Source: Vallitalea sp.
Lineage (GTDB): Bacteria; Bacillota; Clostridia; Lachnospirales; Vallitaleaceae
NCBI GenBank assembly: GCA_025210235.1
Contig: JAOASG010000058.1
Span: forward strand, 1 to 45,536
Length of the DNA: 45,536 bases
Reading direction: 5' to 3'
Shown: positions 25,374 to 34,911 of the stretch, in pieces
Layout of the letters: the number at the start of each line of letters is the position of its first letter
Numbering within the stretch: the stretch's first letter is position 1
Program-made: the position numbers and the translations under genes
The notes under the pieces: generated by a model
Database searches by the model: none
Told to the model about the DNA's origin: nothing
What the model saw: the letters and a program-made list of their open reading frames with translations, nothing else

Positions 25374-25418
25374 AAAACCACCTAAGTATGTTTTATAACA
25401 TACTGGTGGTTTTTTATT
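25374..25418 (+). terminator. Terminator of the ABC/kinase unit
   Basis: AACCACC and GTATGTT pair with AACATAC and GGTGGTT around a four-base loop, followed by TTTTATTTT. An A-run on the left makes it usable by the convergent chemoreceptor gene too. Confidence 0.85.
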
Positions 25419-25438
25419 TTGAGACTAGTGAAAAAAGT

Positions 25439-27511
25439 TTATATCCTGAAGATATTAATTGTATCTACTAGTTTAACTGCATTATCCTTTGTTTCAATAG
25501 TTAAATTCATTACTTTATTTGCTTCAAGAGTTACATTTGATGCTTTTTCTGCAATATCTTGAGTTCCTATAGCAGATTCACTATTAGCTGTAGTTATTTC
25601 CGAAATTGCAGCTATCATGCTTTGAATAGCAATATTTATATCTTTTGTTGATGTACTTATTTCAGATGCCAATTTACTAATAAATTCTGAGTCTTTGAAG
25701 TATTGTTCTCCTGTATTAGCTAACTTGCTATAATCATTAATTACATTAGTATTTATATAATCTATTACTTTTTCAGAGTTAGCTGCAAGTACTTCAACTG
25801 ATTCTACTACTTGTTTAGTAATTGTTTGTATTTCATTAACTGTATTGCTTGAATTCTCAGCTAATTGTCTAATTTCATCTGCAACAACTGCAAAACCTTT
25901 TCCAGCTTCTCCAGCTCTAGCAGCTTCAATTGCAGCGTTAAGTGCAAGTAGATTAGTTTGTTCTGTTATTGCTAATATAGAGTTTGATAATACTTCTATT
26001 TTTTCTATTGCTTTTGCTTTAGAAATGGATTCTTTTAATTCTTTACTTAGCTCCATACTTATTTCACTTGCTGTTTTTTCTAGATTTATTGCATTTTCTT
26101 TTAATTCTTCAGCTCTTTTTGAAATGTTATTAGCTTCACTTGAACCATTATTTGCCTTATCATATAAAATTTGAATTGAATTTTGTATATCAAGAGAAGT
26201 TGCATTTAATTCTTCCGTAGAAGCAGATGTTTGCTCCATAGAAGCTGACATTTCTTCTGTAGTTGCTGAGACATCTTCTATTTGTTCCATAAGATTAGAC
26301 ATATAATTATGTGTTTGCCCTGTAGCATTCTCGACAGAATTTGATACGGATTTTACTTGTACAATAACATTTGAAATGGAATCTTTCATAGTATTAATTG
26401 ATTTTGCCAACTGACCAATTTCATTTTTTGATTTTATATACTCATTAGAAACACCAACTCTAAAATCGGCATCTGCCATTTTATTAAGAACTAAAGAAGT
26501 GTTGACAATTGGTTTAGTTGTTTTGGAGATGGATAAATATATTAAACCAATTATAACTATAATTCCAATAATACTTATAGAAATCATAATTTTTAACAAG
26601 TTATTAAAGTTAGCTAGTATACTTTTCATCGGAATAACGCTTACAAATGTCCAATAAGTATCAATGCCCTTTATATGTATATTTCTAAATACTTTAAGAT
26701 TTTTTTTATCTGTATAAGTAAATTCTTCTCCATTTTGTCTTCTTGACAAGATATTATTCCATTCTTCAGAGGTATTTTTTGACATAATTGAATCTTTATT
26801 AGATCCATTTGCAATATAGACCCCTTCTGAGGATAAAATTTCTGTATGACCATTCATTACAGATATATTTTCACACATTGCTTGTAGATCATTTAATTTA
26901 ATATCAACAATTGCAACACCTGCAAACTTATTATTTGTTAAAATAGGTACGGCTATTGTTGTAACTATTACATTATTACCATTAATTTCATAGTTATATG
27001 GTTCAGTTATAATTGGACTCATACTTTCTTTTGATAGATCACAGATTTCTTGGTAACCTGTAGGTTTTTGTAGTAAAATTTCACCACCATCTTTTGCTAA
27101 ATATGCCAAAAATCTACCTGTATCATCAGATGGAAATATATTTCTATGTTCATTATCTTTACCATCATAGGCATTAGGTTCATAAGCAATACCCATACCA
27201 ACAGCTTTAGGATATAATTTTAAAATTGATTTTAATCTATCTGTCATTTTTGTTCTAGATATAAAACCGTTATTTTTATACGTTTCAAGTTCTATTGCAA
27301 AATTCTCTGTAACTGATAATAATTCAGTCAATTTTGTAGAAACTTCGCTTCTATAAAATTCTGAATTAATAGTTGCTAATTGCCTAGCTTCATCTTTATT
27401 AGTCTTATATACTTGAATCAGTGCAACGGTTATTAAAAAAACAAAACCAAATAATACAACTGTTCCAGCATACAGACTAAGTTTATTTTTGAGTTTTAAA
27501 TTATTGAACAT
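25439..27511 (-). CDS. Methyl-accepting chemotaxis protein with dCache sensor
   Basis: The 690-residue receptor has a transmembrane segment at about 14-34 and an extracellular double-Cache-like sensor to about 300 ([20 protein letters not shown], then [15 protein letters not shown]). A second membrane segment lies at about 305-330, followed by HAMP and a long signalling coiled coil. The highly conserved hairpin tip is [27 protein letters not shown]. dCache receptors typically bind amino acids or other small molecules and control CheA and so swimming direction. The start follows AAGGAGG. It stands alone, convergent to the sugar module, so it may sense one of those substrates; this is conjecture. 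Confidence 0.9.
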   Translation of the reverse strand: MFNNLKLKNKLSLYAGTVVLFGFVFLITVALIQVYKTNKDEARQLATINSEFYRSEVSTKLTELLSVTENFAIELETYKNNGFISRTKMTDRLKSILKLYPKAVGMGIAYEPNAYDGKDNEHRNIFPSDDTGRFLAYLAKDGGEILLQKPTGYQEICDLSKESMSPIITEPYNYEINGNNVIVTTIAVPILTNNKFAGVAIVDIKLNDLQAMCENISVMNGHTEILSSEGVYIANGSNKDSIMSKNTSEEWNNILSRRQNGEEFTYTDKKNLKVFRNIHIKGIDTYWTFVSVIPMKSILANFNNLLKIMISISIIGIIVIIGLIYLSISKTTKPIVNTSLVLNKMADADFRVGVSNEYIKSKNEIGQLAKSINTMKDSISNVIVQVKSVSNSVENATGQTHNYMSNLMEQIEDVSATTEEMSASMEQTSASTEELNATSLDIQNSIQILYDKANNGSSEANNISKRAEELKENAINLEKTASEISMELSKELKESISKAKAIEKIEVLSNSILAITEQTNLLALNAAIEAARAGEAGKGFAVVADEIRQLAENSSNTVNEIQTITKQVVESVEVLAANSEKVIDYINTNVINDYSKLANTGEQYFKDSEFISKLASEISTSTKDINIAIQSMIAAISEITTANSESAIGTQDIAEKASNVTLEANKVMNLTIETKDNAVKLVDTINIFRI

Positions 27512-27649
27512 ATAGCCTCCTTATGATGTTTCAGATTAGTTGATAATTATATCATAATAATTTTATTAGAATTATTTTACAATAATAATAAAAGAAATAT
27601 CCAACAAATGGTATAGTACATGAGTACTATAATCTTTGATTAATAATTA

Positions 27650-28411
27650 TTAATTACCTTCTATTACATTTTGCATATCATACATTCCTTCAGATTTATG
27701 ACTTAAAAATTTTGCTGCATTAATAGCTCCAACTGCAAAAATATCTTTTGACAAAGCATTATGATTAAGTTCAACAATCTCATCTTTTCCAGCAAAGATT
27801 ATGGAATGTTCACCTACTATTGTACCACCTCTTACTGCATGAATACCAATTTCCTTAGAATCACGCTTTACTTTATCAATAGATCTATCATAAGTATAAG
27901 TATATTCATTGTTAAGAGAATCATTAATAGATTCTGCAAAAGCTAAAGCTGTACCACTTGGAGCATCTATTTTTTGATTATGATGTTTTTCTATAATTTC
28001 AATATCAAAATTAGCCATAGAAAGTGTTTTAGCAGCTTTCTTTACTAGATTAAGTAAAAGATTAACACCTAGAGACATATTAGCTGATAATAAAATAGCA
28101 ATTTCTTTACTTGCTTCATTTACTAAATCAATTTGGTTGTTATTTAAACCTGTTGTACATAAAACTATAGGTATTTTTTTAGACTTTGCATAATCAATTA
28201 AAGAGGGAACAGCATTTGCAGTAGAAAAATCAATAATTACATCGCCTTCCACATCGAGTTCTTGTATATTAGTAAAAACAGGATATGGATTTTTAATATT
28301 ATTAAAAATATCAATACCTGCTACTATACTTGCCTCATTATCATTTTCTAATATTTTCGTAATTACCTGTCCCATTTTACCGTTACAACCATGCATTATA
28401 ATTCTAGTCAT
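27650..28411 (-). CDS. dapB: 4-hydroxy-tetrahydrodipicolinate reductase
   Basis: The 253-residue enzyme has the nucleotide-binding HGCNGKMGQVI at the N-terminus, the DFSTANAV motif, and the catalytic EIIEKHHNQKIDAPSGTA with paired His and Lys residues near 155. The C-terminal GEHSIIFAGKDEIVELNH is also typical. It reduces the product of DapA in the lysine/diaminopimelate pathway. It lies 129 bp downstream of dapA on the same strand and is probably in one transcript under the lysine riboswitch at 29716-29948. Confidence 0.93.
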   Translation of the reverse strand: MTRIIMHGCNGKMGQVITKILENDNEASIVAGIDIFNNIKNPYPVFTNIQELDVEGDVIIDFSTANAVPSLIDYAKSKKIPIVLCTTGLNNNQIDLVNEASKEIAILLSANMSLGVNLLLNLVKKAAKTLSMANFDIEIIEKHHNQKIDAPSGTALAFAESINDSLNNEYTYTYDRSIDKVKRDSKEIGIHAVRGGTIVGEHSIIFAGKDEIVELNHNALSKDIFAVGAINAAKFLSHKSEGMYDMQNVIEGN

Positions 28412-28445
28412 TTTAAAACTCCTTTCTTCTTATAGAAATTTTTAG

Positions 28446-28526
28446 GTAATTGCAAAACTAACAATTACTTAATAAAAATTTTAGGTTAGGAAAATTGCAT
28501 AACTATAATAGTTATGCAATTTCCTA
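28446..28526. repeat. Shortened repeat copy and hairpin between dapA and dapB
   Basis: GTAATTGCAAAACTA at 28446-28460 is exactly the end of the 113-bp element, followed at once by ACAATTAC; this looks like an internally deleted copy. Next to it an almost perfect hairpin, AGGAAAATTGCATAACTAT against ATAGTTATGCAATTTCCT, covers 28487-28526. No T-run follows on either strand, so it is not an obvious terminator. Confidence 0.6.
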
Positions 28527-28540
28527 TTAGTATCTTATGT

Positions 28541-29428
28541 TTAAATAATATTTATTCCATAATTTTTCATTTCGTTTAGTAATAGCATAGCATTTTCTTG
28601 TTCCATATCTGTAAGCGGTAAACGACAAGGACCAGATGGAAGATTCATATAATTTAGTGCAGTCTTTACAGGAATTGGATTTACTTCACAAAATAGTGCA
28701 TTTATAAGTCTATGCATTTTAAGTTGTAAATCTAAACTACCTTTAATATCACCTTGTATAAATTTCATAACTAAATCATGTGTATCTTTTGGTAAGATAT
28801 TTGCCACTACTGATATAACTCCTTTTCCACCAAGAGAAAGAAGAGGAACTATCTGATCATCATTTCCAGAATATAAATCTAATCTACCTTCACATTTGTG
28901 AACCAAATCAGTAATATGAGCAATATTACCGCTTGCTTCTTTTATAGCTATAATATTATCTGTTTTTGATAATGTTGCAGCAGTGTCAGCATTAATGTTA
29001 AGTCCTGTCCTTGATGGTACATTATATAAAACAATTGGGATATCAACACTATTAGCAATGGAATTAAAATGTTGTATTAATCCTTTTTGAGTTGTTTTAT
29101 TGTAGTAAGGTGTAACTTGTAATAAACCATCAGCACCTAGTTGCCTAGCTTTTTTTGAGAGTTCAATACCATGAGCTGTATCATTACTACCAGTTCCGGC
29201 AATAACAGGAACCCGTTTATTTGTTCTATCTATTGCTACTTTTATGCACTCAAGATGTTCTTCATCATTAAGTGTGGATGATTCACCAGTTGTACCACAT
29301 ATAACAATACAATCTGTTCCATTATCTATCTGAAAATCAATTAGTTTTTCTAAACCTTCAAAATTAATACTCATATCTTCGTTAAATGGTGTTACTATTG
29401 CGACACCAGACCCTGTAAATATGGACAT
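28541..29428 (-). CDS. dapA: 4-hydroxy-tetrahydrodipicolinate synthase
   Basis: The 295-residue TIM-barrel protein has CGTTGESSTLNDEEH, the catalytic Tyr in VLYNVPSRTG and the Schiff-base Lys in IIAIKEASGN. It condenses pyruvate with aspartate semialdehyde, the first committed step to diaminopimelate and lysine. The start follows AAGGAGG. A lysine riboswitch with its own terminator lies about 290 bp upstream, and dapB follows downstream. The 29429-29715 leader holds no gene that I can see. Confidence 0.94.
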   Translation of the reverse strand: MSIFTGSGVAIVTPFNEDMSINFEGLEKLIDFQIDNGTDCIVICGTTGESSTLNDEEHLECIKVAIDRTNKRVPVIAGTGSNDTAHGIELSKKARQLGADGLLQVTPYYNKTTQKGLIQHFNSIANSVDIPIVLYNVPSRTGLNINADTAATLSKTDNIIAIKEASGNIAHITDLVHKCEGRLDLYSGNDDQIVPLLSLGGKGVISVVANILPKDTHDLVMKFIQGDIKGSLDLQLKMHRLINALFCEVNPIPVKTALNYMNLPSGPCRLPLTDMEQENAMLLLNEMKNYGINII

Positions 29429-29715
29429 TTTAAAACCTCCTTGAATTTGAATTTGTTAAGTAAACTTTCCTAATGAAAAAAAATTAATTCTTTTCTTATT
29501 GTCTTAAGTATATCTGTTTTTCAGTAAAACATCAATACAGTGTTAGGTATTATTTACACTTGTAGGTATAATATTATTATCTAATTTGTAATGTAATTTA
29601 GGTATTTAAATTAATATACATCACTTCTTTCATATATAAATTCTTTCTACTATATTATATTAATAGTAGTAAGTTTAAGTTATTTAATAATATAGTAAGA
29701 TTTTAAGATATAAAA

Positions 29716-29948
29716 ACAGCCGACATAGCATGCCGACTGTGAAGTAATCTTGCACAAGGAGCACACCATATATAATTAAAATTATATATGACAGTTATAT
29801 AGCTATTAACTATATACCCAGATAGAAAATAAATCAGGTATTTTCTTCTTCGGCATGTTACCCTTTCAATAAATTCTCACTTTTGCCTGAACAAATCAAA
29901 TCATTTACTAATGAAACATGCGCCTCTACCTACTAAAAGTATTAAATT
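29716..29948 (-). promoter_or_regulatory. Lysine riboswitch (L-box) with terminator
   Basis: Read on the minus strand, the RNA starts with GGTAGAGGCGCA and continues through an AGTA turn, GAAAGGG, GCCGAAG, CTGGG and ACTGTCAT to GGTGTGCT, which closes the five-helix core. These are the conserved blocks of the L-box. It ends in a terminator (29716-29740): an 11-pair stem that needs two G-U pairs only possible in the minus-strand RNA, then TTTTTAT. Lysine binding should stop transcription before dapA. The remaining 290-bp leader to dapA is long and without a recognised feature. Confidence 0.85.
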
Positions 29949-29954
29949 TTTTAT

Positions 29955-29983
29955 ATAATATCATCTATAATTAGTTTTGTCAA
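29955..29983 (-). promoter_or_regulatory. Promoter of the lysine riboswitch-dapA-dapB unit
   Basis: On the minus strand TTGACA (29978-29983) and TATTAT (29955-29960) are separated by exactly 17 bp, just upstream of the riboswitch. The -35 box begins two bases after the htpG stop. Confidence 0.8.
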
Positions 29984-29984
29984 A

Positions 29985-31871
29985 TTAAATTAATTTTTCT
30001 AAAATTTTATTGCTTCTTTCAATAAATTTAGTCATTGCTTCAGGAGAAAGTTGTTTATGACTAATCATAGCTAAATCATAAATTTGTTCACAGAAAATAT
30101 CTGTATTTTCATTATCTTTATTATCAATAATATATTTTACTAATTTATTCTTTTTATTAAGAAGAAGACTTTCGTTACTTGGCATCATAGCACTATCCAT
30201 ACCAAACATTCCATACATTTTACTCATATCTTGCATTCTACGTGACTCTTCTGGTAAGATAATCATAGCTGAAATATCTTCTGATTTAAGGTTTTCTATA
30301 GAAATATTTAAATTATCATTATTTAATGCTTTTTTAAAAATAGATTGAACTTCTTCTAGAAGTTTTTTGTTATCTTCTTCACTAGAAGTATCTTCATCTT
30401 TTAACGTATCTGTAAGGTCGGCATCAATTCTTGCAAATTTAATATCTTGTTTTTTCATTTCTATATGAGAAATAAATGGTTGGTCTATAGTAGTATCCAT
30501 TATAACTGCTTCCATACCATTATCTTTAAACATTTTTATATATTGAGATTGAAGAGTTTCATCTGTTACATAATATAATTTGTTTTCGTGCTTTTCTTTA
30601 TTTCTTTCTAAGTATTCAGGAAGTGTCACATAATCTCCAGAAGTTGTTTTGTATAGAACGATACCATTTGTTTTGTCAAAGAATTTATCATCTTTTAAGC
30701 AACCAAATTTAATAAATGGATGAATATCATCCCAGAATTTTTCATAGGATTCTTTTTCTTTTTTGTAAAGAGAGTTTAATTTATCAGCTACTTTTTTCGT
30801 AATATAATTAGAAATCTTTTTAACAAATCCATCATTTTGTAAGAAACTTCTTGATACATTAAGTGGTAAATCAGGGCAATCAATAACACCTTTCAATAAT
30901 AATAGAAATTCTGGAATAACTTCTTTAATATTATCGGCTACGAATACTTGGTTATTATATAATTTAATTTGACCTTCCATAGTATCAAATTGATTTCCTA
31001 ATTTAGGGAAATAAAGTATTCCTTTTAAATTAAAAGGATAGTCCATATTTAAATGAATCCAAAATAATGGTTCTTTAAAGTCCATAAACATTTTTCTATA
31101 AAATTCTTTATATTCTTCATCTGTACACTCATTAGGTTTTTTTAAATATAAAGGTGTAGTATCATTAATTGGTGTTGGTTTTTCTGGTTCTTTAACTTCA
31201 TCGTCTTTTTCATTTTCATCAACTTGAGGTTCTTCTTTGTTTGGATTAGTTAGATATATTTCTACAGGCATTAGTGAACAATATTTTTCAATTGTGCTTC
31301 TAACGGTCCATTCATTTAAGAAATCTTTTCCTTCTTCTCCAATTTTTAATGTGATTTTAGTACCTCTTTCAGTACGATCACTTTCACTCATTTCATATTC
31401 ATTACCACCATCGCTAATCCAACGAACAGCTTGTGAACCTTCTTTATAAGATAATGTATCTATTTGAACTTCTTCAGCTACCATAAATGCTGAATAAAAT
31501 CCAAGACCAAAATGTCCGATAATTTGATCTTCATTAGCTTTATCTTTATATTTATTTAGAAAATCTTCTGCTCCAGAAAAAGCAATTTGGTTTATATATT
31601 GTTTTACTTCTTCATCTGTCATACCAATTCCGTTATCAATAAAAGTAAGAGTTTTTTCTTTATCGTCTACAATAACCTCAATTTTAAATTCATTATTTTC
31701 TGGTAATGTAGCTTCTCCCATTGAAGAAAGTTTCTTTAATTTAGTTATAGCATCACATCCATTAGATATAAGTTCTCTAACAAATATGTCGTGGTCAGAA
31801 TATAACCATTTTTTAATTATTGGAAAAATATTTTCACTGTGTATGGATAAATTACCTTTTTCAGTACTCAT
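29985..31871 (-). CDS. htpG: Chaperone HtpG (Hsp90)
   Basis: The 628-residue protein has the GHKL ATP site in order: ELISNGCDAITKL, DNGIGM, and GHFGLGFYSAFMV. A client-binding middle domain follows, with LPLNVSRSFLQND, and then a C-terminal dimerisation part. The charged linker is somewhat expanded and acidic (residues about 215-240). HtpG is an ATP-driven cytosolic chaperone. The start follows AGGAGG. A sigma-A promoter and a perfect CIRCE palindrome precede it, suggesting control by HrcA. Confidence 0.95.
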   Translation of the reverse strand: MSTEKGNLSIHSENIFPIIKKWLYSDHDIFVRELISNGCDAITKLKKLSSMGEATLPENNEFKIEVIVDDKEKTLTFIDNGIGMTDEEVKQYINQIAFSGAEDFLNKYKDKANEDQIIGHFGLGFYSAFMVAEEVQIDTLSYKEGSQAVRWISDGGNEYEMSESDRTERGTKITLKIGEEGKDFLNEWTVRSTIEKYCSLMPVEIYLTNPNKEEPQVDENEKDDEVKEPEKPTPINDTTPLYLKKPNECTDEEYKEFYRKMFMDFKEPLFWIHLNMDYPFNLKGILYFPKLGNQFDTMEGQIKLYNNQVFVADNIKEVIPEFLLLLKGVIDCPDLPLNVSRSFLQNDGFVKKISNYITKKVADKLNSLYKKEKESYEKFWDDIHPFIKFGCLKDDKFFDKTNGIVLYKTTSGDYVTLPEYLERNKEKHENKLYYVTDETLQSQYIKMFKDNGMEAVIMDTTIDQPFISHIEMKKQDIKFARIDADLTDTLKDEDTSSEEDNKKLLEEVQSIFKKALNNDNLNISIENLKSEDISAMIILPEESRRMQDMSKMYGMFGMDSAMMPSNESLLLNKKNKLVKYIIDNKDNENTDIFCEQIYDLAMISHKQLSPEAMTKFIERSNKILEKLI

Positions 31872-31910
31872 TTTTAACTCCTCCTAAATTTCTTTTTAAA
31901 TATATAAAAT

Positions 31911-31973
31911 ATAATAAATCTAATTAATACAGTTGTCAAGAAAAAATTAGCACTCATCTAAGAAGAGTGCTAA
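31911..31973 (-). promoter_or_regulatory. htpG promoter with CIRCE (HrcA operator)
   Basis: TTAGCACTC (31947-31955), nine bases, then GAGTGCTAA (31965-31973) is a perfect CIRCE element. Minus-strand TTGACA (31934-31939) and TATTAT (31911-31916) are 17 bp apart. CIRCE therefore lies directly upstream of the -35 box. Confidence 0.9.
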
Positions 31974-31986
31974 CAAATACATTTTA

Positions 31987-32475
31987 TCATATTGTTATAT
32001 CATGCTTTTTGAAAAATAGTTTTACTGAACTATCCCAATAATTCTCTAAAGTTTTATCTAATGTAAAAATATTTACTGAACTTCCAGTAGTACATTTTAA
32101 AATATTGTTTTCATATAATATATTAATGAAAAGACCATTTATATTGTTTGGTAATGTATTTAAATTATTTTTAGTTACCATATCTGCTATTTTATCTTTT
32201 GGCAAAGTAAAAACTATCTTCATATATGTTGGTGTTTTATTGCCTTTAATAATATAATATATAATATCTTTTATTTCAGACCATGTTATTAATTCTCTAC
32301 CTTCGTTGATTTCAATTTCATCTGATGACAGAAATTTTTTGTTTATATCACAAGAGATATTAAATTTTGTAAATGTATTTAATTCTATAAAAGAAACTTG
32401 AAATTCATCAAACATCAGAGTTCTAAAAAGATTATTCATAAATAGTTTTATATCTGTTATATTAAAAGATATCAT
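31987..32475 (-). CDS. Conserved protein of unknown function (DUF5721-like)
   Basis: The 162-residue protein begins MISFNITDIKLFMNNLFRTL, continues with FDEFQVSFIELNTFTKFNIS and has a conserved WSEIKDIIYYIIKGNKTPT in the middle. I believe it belongs to a small clostridial family of unknown function, DUF5721, but this is from memory of the pattern. There is no signal peptide or membrane segment. The start chosen has AAAGGA upstream; a longer frame starts 10 codons earlier without an RBS. It precedes the htpG CIRCE region on the same strand and could be co-transcribed into htpG. Confidence 0.55.
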   Translation of the reverse strand: MISFNITDIKLFMNNLFRTLMFDEFQVSFIELNTFTKFNISCDINKKFLSSDEIEINEGRELITWSEIKDIIYYIIKGNKTPTYMKIVFTLPKDKIADMVTKNNLNTLPNNINGLFINILYENNILKCTTGSSVNIFTLDKTLENYWDSSVKLFFKKHDITI

Positions 32476-32612
32476 GTATATCACTATTCCTTTCGTATTT
32501 ACCAAAATTATTTAAGTATCCTCGAATTACCAAAAAATATAAAATGATAATAACTATTTATATCATACAAAATAGAGGTAGAACTTTCAATACTTTTATT
32601 GTAATATTAATT

Positions 32613-32775
32613 AAGTAACTCAACCTTCACACCTTTAATTTAATGTAGATAAATAAAGCGTTATAGGTTTGTTTTACAGAATAAATATATAAAAGAAACA
32701 CCTATATTTTTATTATGCAAAGCCTTATAATTAGCTTATTTGCATAGAATATTGATGTGGGAAAGTTGAGTAAGT
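32613..32775 (+). other. Multi-branched inverted-repeat structure upstream of the glycosylase gene
   Basis: The outer arms, AAGTAACTCAACCTTCAC near 32613 and GTGGGAAAGTTGAGTAAGT near 32757, pair imperfectly. Two hairpins lie inside: TATAGGTTTGTTTT with AAGAAACACCTATA, and TATGCAAA with TTTGCATA. This gives a three-way-junction layout with no matching known class that I can name. It occupies most of the 319-bp gap between the divergent genes. Confidence 0.45.
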
Positions 32776-32824
32776 AGATGAGTACAAAAACTTATAATAC
32801 AATAATTAAGGGATGTAAGTTATA

Positions 32825-33409
32825 ATGAAAAAACTTTGTAGAGATTTTTACGAAAGAGATACATTAGAAGTTGCAAAAGATTTACTAGGTAAATATATTG
32901 TATATGACAATATGGAGGAACAAATTATTGTTAAAATAACGGAAGTAGAAGCCTATAAAGGAGTTGATGATAAGGCTTGTCATACTTATGGAGGGCGAAG
33001 AACCCCTAGAACAGAGGTAATGTGGGGACAAGCTGGACATGCATATATTTACATTATATATGGAATGTATTATTGTTTTAATATTGTAACCGAAAAAGAG
33101 GGTAATCCATGTGCAGTGTTAATTAGAGGAGTAGAACCTATAGAAAATATATCTAAAATGACATATAATAGGTATAATAGAACATATAGTGAACTAAATA
33201 GGTATCAAATTAAAAATTTTACAAATGGACCGGGAAAATTATGTAAAGCAATAGGATTAGATCTAAGGCATAATGGATTAGATTTATTATCTGATAAGCT
33301 TTATGTTTGTGACAACAATGAGATAGTTAACATAAAAGAAGCAAAAAGAATAAACATTGATTATGCAGAAGAAGCGGCTGATTATTTATGGAGATTCTAT
33401 ATTGAATAA
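32825..33409 (+). CDS. 3-methyladenine DNA glycosylase (MPG/AAG type)
   Basis: The 194-residue protein is of the alkyladenine glycosylase fold: LAKDLLGKYIVY-like start, the catalytic Glu in TEVEAYKGVDDKACH, then GGRRTPRTEVMWGQAGHAYIY with the intercalating Tyr region, and NGPGKLCKAIGL near the end. It excises alkylated purines from DNA, and the length is usual for bacterial members. The ATG at 32825 follows AGGGATG. The upstream gap holds a branched inverted-repeat structure, and the gene is followed by a decayed repeat copy. Confidence 0.9.
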   Translation: MKKLCRDFYERDTLEVAKDLLGKYIVYDNMEEQIIVKITEVEAYKGVDDKACHTYGGRRTPRTEVMWGQAGHAYIYIIYGMYYCFNIVTEKEGNPCAVLIRGVEPIENISKMTYNRYNRTYSELNRYQIKNFTNGPGKLCKAIGLDLRHNGLDLLSDKLYVCDNNEIVNIKEAKRINIDYAEEAADYLWRFYIE

Positions 33410-33412
33410 AAG

Positions 33413-33451
33413 TTGCATTAAAAAATCAACAGAATATAGTTTTACAATTAT
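33413..33451 (+). repeat. Decayed 3' end of the 113-bp intergenic repeat
   Basis: TTGCATTAAAAAATCAAC followed by AGAATATAGTTTTACAATTA matches the last 38 bases of the elements at 11246 and 12812 with about five changes. The 5' part is absent. Confidence 0.55.
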
Positions 33452-33480
33452 TTAAATTTAATGAAAAGAGGAATAAAAAG

Positions 33481-34776
33481 ATGGGAAAAAAAGTAGAATA
33501 TGCAAAAGATTTAATGAGCTTTATTGGAAATAGTTCTTCACCTTTTCATAGTGTTATTGAAGGTAAAAAAATGCTTGATAACGCAGGATTTAATGAACTT
33601 TTAATGAAAGATGAATGGAAAATTGAAAAAGGGGGAAAATATTATATTATTCCGTATTCTTCGACAATAATTGCTTTTACAGTAGGACAAAATATTGATA
33701 AGGTAGGTTATAAAATAGTAGTATCCCATACAGATAGTCCAAGTTTTAAAATTAAACCTATTTCAGAGATAAATACAGAAAATTATATTTCATTAAATAC
33801 TGAGGTGTATGGAGGACCTATTTATTATACATGGTTAGATAGACCAATATCTTTAGCTGGTAAAGTTGCTTTAAGATCTAATAATCTTATGAAACCAGTA
33901 ATTAAGTATATTGATTTCAAGAAACCTATACTCACAATACCTAGTTTAGCTATTCATATGAATAGAGAAATTAACAAAGGTATGGAATTTCATCCACAAA
34001 TAGACACTATACCATTAATAGGACAAATTAAAGATAATCTTGAAAAAGATAATTATTTAATAAGTTATATTGGTAAAGAATTAAATGTAGAAGTAAATGA
34101 TATACTAGATTTTGAACTATACCTTTATTTAAAAGAAGAAAGTAGTTTTATTGGTGTAAACAATGAATTTGTTCAAGCTCCAAAATTGGATAACCTGGCT
34201 ATGGTTTATTCAAGCCTACAATCAATAAGTAGTGTTGAAAATAAAAATGGTATTAATATTGCCGCATGTTTTGATAATGAAGAAATTGGAAGTAAAACAA
34301 AGCAAGGAGCAGATTCATTATTATTTACTAATATTTTAGATCGTATTTCTATAGCATTAAATAAAACAAAATCTAAGCACTATAGAATGTATGAGGAATC
34401 ATTTATATTATCGGCTGATGCTGCCCATGCATTACATCCAAATAAAGCTGAAAAACATGATCCAACAAATAGACCATTACTTAATAAAGGTATTGTAATT
34501 AAATTAAGTGCAAGACAAAGCTATGCTACAGATTGTGAAACATCAGGAATTGTACAACAATTATGTGAAAAGACTAATATACCATATCAGAAATTTGTTA
34601 ATAGATCAGGTATTCCAGGAGGTCAATCTTTAGGTCCAATTATATCATCATTCCTTCCTATAAAAACTGCTGATGTTGGGGTGCCTATGCTTGCTATGCA
34701 TTCAGTTAAAGAGTTAGTTGGAGTAGAAGATTTAATTAATATGGGACAGCTGTTTAATAATTTATATAGTATATAA
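33481..34776 (+). CDS. M18-family aminopeptidase
   Basis: The 431-residue enzyme has the metal ligands of clan MH, family M18: VSHTDSPSFKIKP near residue 81, DNEEIGSKTKQGADS near 260 and HALHPN near 320, plus a late SRQSYAT-like segment and GGQSLGPI. Its length and motifs match bacterial ApeB-like aspartyl/neutral aminopeptidases, which are dodecameric zinc enzymes of the cytoplasm. It starts after AAGAGG. The preceding 71 bp contain a decayed repeat copy. Confidence 0.9.
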   Translation: MGKKVEYAKDLMSFIGNSSSPFHSVIEGKKMLDNAGFNELLMKDEWKIEKGGKYYIIPYSSTIIAFTVGQNIDKVGYKIVVSHTDSPSFKIKPISEINTENYISLNTEVYGGPIYYTWLDRPISLAGKVALRSNNLMKPVIKYIDFKKPILTIPSLAIHMNREINKGMEFHPQIDTIPLIGQIKDNLEKDNYLISYIGKELNVEVNDILDFELYLYLKEESSFIGVNNEFVQAPKLDNLAMVYSSLQSISSVENKNGINIAACFDNEEIGSKTKQGADSLLFTNILDRISIALNKTKSKHYRMYEESFILSADAAHALHPNKAEKHDPTNRPLLNKGIVIKLSARQSYATDCETSGIVQQLCEKTNIPYQKFVNRSGIPGGQSLGPIISSFLPIKTADVGVPMLAMHSVKELVGVEDLINMGQLFNNLYSI

Positions 34777-34830
34777 TAAGTTTCCTTATTGATTTAATTA
34801 GTTACTGTATTATAAATTCTATAAAAAACT

Positions 34831-34858
34831 TTAACATTCTGATTATCTATGGTATTAT
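34831..34858 (+). promoter_or_regulatory. Putative promoter of the DegV gene
   Basis: TTAACA (34831-34836) and TATTAT (34853-34858) are 16 bp apart, about 54 bp upstream of the start codon. Confidence 0.5.
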
Positions 34859-34911
34859 TAAAGTAGTAATCAAAACTATATAACGTGGCATATATGTTAA
34901 GGGAGGAAATC

